Positions 59,968-64,000 of a stretch of 64,000 nt of DNA are shown piece by piece. The notes under the pieces are model-generated. The model searched no databases and had not been told where the DNA came from. It saw nothing but the letters and a program-made list of their open reading frames with translations. The stretch is taken from NCBI RefSeq assembly GCF_965227365.1, contig NZ_OZ245754.1, positions 1,116,001 through 1,180,000 on the forward strand. The letters run 5' to 3'. The translations under genes were made by a program, and so were the position numbers. Position 1 is the first letter of the stretch. Each line of letters opens with the position of its first letter. The DNA is from Hwanghaeella sp965227365 (GTDB taxonomy: Bacteria; Pseudomonadota; Alphaproteobacteria; UBA8366; Aestuariispiraceae).

Positions 59968-60984
59968 TTACAGGAAGTTGACCAGGGACAATTGCCGCCG
60001 GGTCGATATCACCGTGAATGAGGCCTGAACCTGCGCGGAAAGCGCGGAAATCTCCGCGGCGGCTGTCGCGTCGTCCACCAGCTTGATGTCGTCCAGGGCG
60101 ATCTTGCTGATATTGATGAAGTTTTCGTGGTTTTCCTTCTGATCCTGCATGCGGGCCAGGTTCAGACCGTTCGTCGCCTGCAACTGGCGGATCTGGTCGC
60201 GCGCTGTCTGTGCCGCGGTCGAGGCTTCGGCCAGGAACTGTTCCCGCTGCGCCTCGGTCAAACCGGTCTGGGCGGAGGAGCGCAGACGAACGATGGATTC
60301 GATCAGGTTCTGAAAAGCGGGATCCGTTGCCGTGATGCCGTAGGTCAGGACCGCATCGTCCGCGACGGTGATGGAGACTTTCTCGAAGGACCGGGGATCC
60401 TGCGTGTTCGGGCCCTGGGTGTGGTAGGACACCGCTGTGTTCGCGCCGCCGCTGTCGACGATATAGGTCGGGATGTCATTTGCCGTTTCGACCGTGTTCA
60501 CGACGCCCAGGTCGTTGGTCGTATAGACCGGCAAGGACCTCAAATTAACGACAGGGGCGGTGTCGAAACGGGTGCCGGCGAAAAGGAACCGGTCGCCGAT
60601 TTCCAGGTTCAGGTTCGCGTCGACCTCGATAAGCAAATTCGTCGCCAGGGTTTCGGTCGTGCTGGCGAAATTCGCATCCTGGGTGGAAAGCGGCTCAGAG
60701 GCCTTGATGATGTCGTCGATGATTTCGCTAAGACGTTCCAACGTCGCGTCATAGGATTTCAGGTTCAGTTCCGCCAGGCCGAGCGAATTCACATAGCCTT
60801 CGCGGCGGTCGATCTCTGACTGAAGATCCAGAATGCGCGGGGCCTTCGTGCCGTAGTTCTTCAGTTCCTGAAATTTCTCACCGGTCGCGACCTGAAAATT
60901 CAACCGGTCGAAATTCAGGTTCTGCCTTTGGATCAAGGCCAAATCCGCCTGCAAACTGCCGAATGTGCTGACCCGTGTAACCAT
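59968..60984 (-). CDS. flgL: Flagellar hook-filament junction protein FlgL
   Basis: 338-residue protein. The ATG at 60984 (MVTRVSTFGSLQAD) is preferred over an upstream ATG that would add 97 unrelated residues. Flagellin-type N- and C-terminal helices are present: LIQRQNLNFDRLNFQVATGEKFQELKNYGTKAPRILDLQ and the C-terminal ISKIALDDIKLVDDATAAAEISALSAQVQASFTVI. The FLFAGTRFDTAPV segment is typical of FlgL. No flgK in the window. Divergent from the first flagellin. Confidence 0.85.
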   Translation of the reverse strand: MVTRVSTFGSLQADLALIQRQNLNFDRLNFQVATGEKFQELKNYGTKAPRILDLQSEIDRREGYVNSLGLAELNLKSYDATLERLSEIIDDIIKASEPLSTQDANFASTTETLATNLLIEVDANLNLEIGDRFLFAGTRFDTAPVVNLRSLPVYTTNDLGVVNTVETANDIPTYIVDSGGANTAVSYHTQGPNTQDPRSFEKVSITVADDAVLTYGITATDPAFQNLIESIVRLRSSAQTGLTEAQREQFLAEASTAAQTARDQIRQLQATNGLNLARMQDQKENHENFINISKIALDDIKLVDDATAAAEISALSAQVQASFTVISTRRQLSLVNFL

Positions 60985-61356
60985 GGTTGAAACATGACCT
61001 TTCCGTCGAAGCCCGCATAAAGTCCGGCGGGCATGGTATTCCGGTGAAGATCGAAGCAATCGCCATGCCATCTTGCTCCGGCCTTGTCCCGAGGGGCGTG
61101 GCGGATGTGCGGTATTCGACTGTATTTCCGCCGCTGGCGCGGTGCGGAGGCGTGGGAAAATGATTCCCAGTCTCGCTCCGGGGAGTTTGCGGGGCAATCG
61201 ATAGTCGTCTGATTTAAAAGGGAAAACGCGAGTTCGGGGGAGGTCGGCAATTTTCTCTTGACTCGAAATGTACATTCCGGCTAGCTAATCAACGCTTCAG
61301 AAGGAAGCTCCCGGGCAGAAGTCCGGATACATATCGATCCAGAAAGGATTTGTACC
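60985..61356. other. flgL-flagellin divergent region (372 bases)
   Basis: No gene. Holds a very good sigma-54 promoter for flgL (listed). For the flagellin, a TTGACT (61257-61262) with 17 bases to CTAGCT is the only promoter-like pair I see, and no convincing -24/-12 element is present on that side. The last 90 bases are the flagellin mRNA leader where FlbT would act. Confidence 0.6.
61055..61070 (-). promoter_or_regulatory. Sigma-54 promoter of flgL
   Basis: Minus strand TGGCATG-GCGA-TTGCT matches TGGCAYR-N4-TTGCW at every position. It lies 70 bases upstream of the flgL ATG, giving a leader of about 60 bases. Best sigma-54 element in the window. Confidence 0.85.
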
Positions 61357-62259
61357 ATGGGTGATATCGCTCTTACAGCGGCACAACGTTCGTCGCTTCT
61401 TTCCCTGCAACAAACTCAGACTCTCAGCGATCGCACGCAGACCCGTCTTACCACCGGTAAGGCGGTTAACAGCGTGGTCGATGATGCGGTCAACTTCTTC
61501 CGGGCCCAGGCGCTGTCCGATCGCGGCAGTGACTTTGCTCTGCGCCGGGACGAAATCGACCAGGGGGTTAGCTCCCTCAGTACTGCGTTGCAGGCCGTCG
61601 AGTCAGTCGACAACCTCCTGAACCAGCTTCAAGGTATCGTCGAAGCGGCGCGTTCGCAGTCCACTGCGGAACGTCAGTCGGCGACCACGCAGTTCATTGA
61701 AGTTGGTAAGCAGATTTCCGAGTTGATCGAGGACGCGTCCTTCGCCGGCTTGAACCTGCTGAACTCCACCAACTCCACTTTGGATGTCTCCTTCGGTGTC
61801 CGGACGTCGTCCCGTCTCCAAGTCACGGGCTTCAACCTGAACACCACCGCGGCGGACTCCACGACCGGTATCTTCACGGTCGCGGCGTTCACGGCGGCGA
61901 ACTCCAGCTTCACAATCTCGAACTTCGGTATCTCGTCCGCGTCGTTCACCTCCTTCGGGGCGGACAACTCCAACGTCTCCTTCGCGACGACGGCGGTGCA
62001 GCGGATTTCGACCGGTATTTCCAACCTTCGCGCCCGTGGCGCGTCGCTGGGTGCCAACGTCGCTATCCTGCAGACCCGTTTGGACTTCACCGATGCTTAC
62101 GTGAACGAGCTGCAGGTCGGTTCCGACAAGTTGACCTTGGCGGATCTGAACGAAGAAGGTGCCAACCTGGTGGCGTTGCAGACCCGGCAGCAGTTGGGGA
62201 TTCAGTCCCTGGCCATCTCCGGTCAGCAGCAGCAGGCTATCCTGGCGCTTCTGAACTAA
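61357..62259 (+). CDS. Flagellin, first copy
   Basis: 300-residue filament subunit of the short type, without the large variable D2/D3 domain. N-terminal ALTAAQRSSLLSLQQTQTLSDRTQTRLTTGKAVNSVVDDAVNFFRAQALSDR and C-terminal LTLADLNEEGANLVALQTRQQLGIQSLAISGQQQQAILALLN are the D0/D1 helices. Starts at ATG 61357 (MGDIALTAAQ) with AAAGGA eight bases upstream. A terminator follows 62 bases after the stop. The second copy downstream is very similar. Confidence 0.93.
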   Translation: MGDIALTAAQRSSLLSLQQTQTLSDRTQTRLTTGKAVNSVVDDAVNFFRAQALSDRGSDFALRRDEIDQGVSSLSTALQAVESVDNLLNQLQGIVEAARSQSTAERQSATTQFIEVGKQISELIEDASFAGLNLLNSTNSTLDVSFGVRTSSRLQVTGFNLNTTAADSTTGIFTVAAFTAANSSFTISNFGISSASFTSFGADNSNVSFATTAVQRISTGISNLRARGASLGANVAILQTRLDFTDAYVNELQVGSDKLTLADLNEEGANLVALQTRQQLGIQSLAISGQQQQAILALLN

Positions 62260-62320
62260 GGACTAGCGTAACAATCGATCGATCTCTCCTTTCTCTCTCT
62301 CGATCGTATCGATTTCCTGA

Positions 62321-62351
62321 AGGGCCCCGTTCGCGGGGCCCTTTTTCTTTT
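62321..62351 (+). terminator. Terminator of first flagellin gene
   Basis: A perfect nine-pair stem (AGGGCCCCG with CGGGGCCCT) around a TTCG tetraloop is followed by TTTTCTTTT. Strong rho-independent terminator. Confidence 0.92.
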
Positions 62352-62392
62352 CGGCGGCCGCTTTCCCGCCTCCTTTCCCATTTCCAAGATGC

Positions 62393-62432
62393 TGACCCCG
62401 CCGCCGTGACCCCGCCGCCGTGACCCTGTCGC
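62393..62432. repeat. 14-base tandem repeat
   Basis: TGACCCCGCCGCCG occurs twice in a row (62393-62420), then a degenerate third unit begins. GC-rich minisatellite of unknown role in the flagellin spacer. Confidence 0.8.
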
Positions 62433-62610
62433 GGCGGATGTGAGGACCCTCGGAAACGTCGGGTTTTCCACTGTGCCGATTCTTGCCCAGCGACCTGTCC
62501 GAAGCGATGGGATGAATCTGCCGCAGGCCCGGTTTTCCGCCCTTTTTTGGCGCCTCCGAAGGCGGCCGAAATCTCAATTATATAAATAAAAACAACATCT
62601 TGATCCGTTC

Positions 62611-62626
62611 TGGCACGGAAATTGAT
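62611..62626 (+). promoter_or_regulatory. Sigma-54-like element upstream of second flagellin
   Basis: TGGCACG-GAAA-TTGAT: the -24 part is a perfect match, but the invariant C of the -12 GC is A here. Start would be about 110 bases before the gene. An AT-rich run just upstream. Weaker than the fliK and flgL elements. Confidence 0.4.
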
Positions 62627-62748
62627 GTGTTCTTGCCGATTTGTCGCGCCGAGGCGCAAGCCGCCCTTTCAGCACGACGACGGATCAAGAGAACGATTGA
62701 GAGAGAAGGAGCGGCGGAGAATCCGTCAGCCAGAAAGGTAGAGAGATC

Positions 62749-63654
62749 ATGACCAACGATATCGCGCTTACAGCCGCCCAGCGCTCGTCGCTGTTATCCC
62801 TGCAGCGTACGCAGTATCTCAGCGACCGCACGCAGACGCGCCTGTCGACGGGCCGCAAGATCAACGAGGTCGTGGACGATGCGGTGAACTTCTTCCGGGC
62901 CCGGACGCTGTCCGACCGTGCCGGCGATTTCCAGCTCCGCAAGGACGATATCGATCAGGGGATCAGCGCTCTCAACACCGCGCTGGACGCGATTGAGGCG
63001 ATCGACGCTCTGCTCAACCAGCTCAAAGGTATCGTCGAGGCGGCCCGCTCCCAGTCGACCCAGGAACGCCAGGCAGCGTCCTCGCAGTTCATCGAGGTCG
63101 GGCGCCAGATTTTCGAACTAGTCGAAGATACCTCCTATCAGGGCCTGAACCTATTGACGTCGACCAACTCGACGCTGGATGTGGCCTTCGGGATCCGGAC
63201 ATCCTCGCGCCTTCAGGTGCAGGGTCTGAACCTGAACACGACGCAGGCGGATACGCAGTTCGGTATCTTCTCCATCGCCGCGTTCACGTCGAACAACTCG
63301 ACCTTCACGCTGTCGAACTTCGGGGTTTCCTCCGGGTCCTTCACGTCCTTCGGTTTGGACAACTCCAGTGTTTCGACCGCGACCAGCGCGGTCCAGACGC
63401 TCGATGCCGGTATCGGCCGGTTGCGCGGTCTGGCCCAGTCCCTGGGTTCGAACGTCGCGATCCTGCAAACCCGACTGGATTTCACGCAGGAATACGTGAA
63501 CGAACTGTCCGTCGGTTCCGACAAGCTGACACTGGCGGATCTGAACGAAGAAGGCGCGAACCTCGTGGCCCTTCAGACTCGGCAGCAGTTGGGTATCCAG
63601 TCGCTGTCGATCTCGGGTCAGCAACAGCAGGCCATCCTGTCACTGCTGCAGTAA
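62749..63654 (+). CDS. Flagellin, second copy
   Basis: 301-residue short flagellin. It starts MTNDIALTAAQRSSLLSLQRTQ with GAGAG just upstream, and ends LTLADLNEEGANLVALQTRQQLGIQSLSISGQQQQAILSLLQ. The ends are nearly identical to the first copy; the middle differs moderately. Tandem duplication is the likely origin. A small hairpin follows at 63712-63730. Confidence 0.93.
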   Translation: MTNDIALTAAQRSSLLSLQRTQYLSDRTQTRLSTGRKINEVVDDAVNFFRARTLSDRAGDFQLRKDDIDQGISALNTALDAIEAIDALLNQLKGIVEAARSQSTQERQAASSQFIEVGRQIFELVEDTSYQGLNLLTSTNSTLDVAFGIRTSSRLQVQGLNLNTTQADTQFGIFSIAAFTSNNSTFTLSNFGVSSGSFTSFGLDNSSVSTATSAVQTLDAGIGRLRGLAQSLGSNVAILQTRLDFTQEYVNELSVGSDKLTLADLNEEGANLVALQTRQQLGIQSLSISGQQQQAILSLLQ

Positions 63655-63711
63655 GGTCAAAGGTACGGGCGGGGCGCGCGCGGAAGGCGTGCCTCGCCGT
63701 ATCTCGCGGCG

Positions 63712-63730
63712 GCCGACGCTTTCCGTCGGC
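63712..63730. repeat. Hairpin downstream of second flagellin
   Basis: GCCGACG and CGTCGGC form a seven-pair stem around CTTTC. No T-run follows, so it is only a weak terminator candidate. Confidence 0.4.
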
Positions 63731-63848
63731 GGTCCGCGGCGCGCCGCTGCACAGCTTGTTCCCCCTGGAATCAAGATAAGTATGGCAGCACCGGACGGGT
63801 GTTGTGTAAATTTTGCCCGTTGAACCGCTTACGGAAGGGCGTCTGCGC

Positions 63849-64000
63849 ATGTCGGGAAATCGCGAAAAGGCCAACAACCTTTTGGCGACGGCGCTTGCCT
63901 CCCTGGAAGCAAGCAATACCGAGGCGGCTGTGGAAGCCACCGGGGAAGCGATCAAACTCGCCCCGGGCTATGCCTCGGCCATCCATGTGCTCGGCCTTGC
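63849..64000 (+). CDS. TPR-repeat protein, N-terminal 50 residues (runs off right edge)
   Basis: Partial gene. The ATG at 63849 (MSGNREKANN) has GGAAGGG ten bases upstream. EAAVEATGEAIKLAPGYASAIHVLGL matches the TPR helix pair pattern, with AxxA and a proline at the turn. In other alphaproteobacteria TPR proteins next to flagellins (for example FlbA) are tied to flagellin modification, but that cannot be judged from 50 residues. Confidence 0.6.
   Translation, partial: MSGNREKANNLLATALASLEASNTEAAVEATGEAIKLAPGYASAIHVLGL

Larger units (their letters stand above)
62260..62748. other. Spacer between the flagellin genes (489 bases)
   Basis: Contains the first flagellin's terminator (62321-62351), a 14-base tandem repeat (62393-62432), an AT-rich stretch (62574-62600), a sigma-54-like element (62611-62626) and the roughly 110-base leader of the second flagellin. 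A minus-strand open frame here has no coding character. Confidence 0.7.

Noticed and set aside
61257..61285. Sigma-54 promoter for the first flagellin
   Set aside because: No GG-N10-GC match with acceptable flanks; only a weak sigma-70-like pair.
1..64000. CRISPR arrays, tRNA genes, insertion sequences, prophage
   Set aside because: No direct-repeat/spacer arrays, cloverleaf pattern, transposase or integrase was seen.

Overview
This is a 64 kb stretch of a GC-rich alphaproteobacterial chromosome. The gene content suggests a motile member of the Rhodospirillales or a close relative. The clues are a CtrA/SciP/FlbD/FlbT/FlaF flagellar regulatory set, a GAD-type aspartyl-tRNA synthetase, a divergent purMN/DUF2066/PerM/HdaA block, and the lptF-lptG-lptD and pepA-holC neighbourhoods. 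The genus cannot be fixed from sequence alone. No rRNA, tRNA, CRISPR array, insertion sequence, integrase or prophage was recognised.

Left part (1-11.4 kb): a minus-strand LPS-export operon lptF-lptG-lptD (lptD runs off the left edge) is divergent from a membrane O-acyltransferase/SGNH-like pair. PepA, the DNA polymerase III chi subunit and a small secreted protein follow. A convergent ABC-F ATPase, then ndk with a clear terminator, and a 43-residue cytochrome-oxidase subunit IV-like gene complete the section. From 11.4 to 26.8 kb there is housekeeping: purM-purN, divergent from DUF2066-PerM-HdaA, then a polyphosphate group (CYTH-CHAD protein, SixA, Ppk, Ppx), a LytM-like protein, RNase D and AspRS.

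Middle (26.8-37.3 kb): an accessory-looking mix. It holds a DUF2235 hydrolase, a LysR regulator divergent from a CmcJ-type oxygenase, a GFA protein, a secreted caspase-like protease, RimO, OsmC, a GMC oxidoreductase, a PhyH-family dioxygenase and a PhnZ-like HD-domain protein. The last three together resemble a small oxidative catabolic island.

Right part (37.3-64 kb): a flagellar and chemotactic-motility region. On the minus strand sciP, fliF, fliG, fliH, fliN, motA, flbD, flhA, flhF, flhG, a 869-residue proline-rich FliK-like protein and a QueF-like protein run as one long tract. A second block holds fliK-flgD-flgE, a FlaG-like gene, flbT, a formyltransferase, flaF, flgL and two tandem flagellin genes, ending in the start of a TPR protein. 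Sigma-54 -24/-12 elements lie in front of fliK-flgD-flgE, flgL, flbT and, in weaker form, the second flagellin. This fits the local sigma-54 activator FlbD. A CtrA half-site precedes sciP. Together these suggest the Caulobacter-type hierarchy, in which CtrA acts on early genes and FlbD/sigma-54 on hook and filament genes, with FlbT and FlaF acting after transcription on flagellin.

The most unusual items are: an apparent non-canonical ATA start for purM; a QueF-like protein without its catalytic cysteine inside the flagellar tract; a second very large FliK-like protein with repeated modules; the PhyH/HD/GMC island with a metal-ligand change in the HD protein; and a LytM protein that lacks its first zinc motif.
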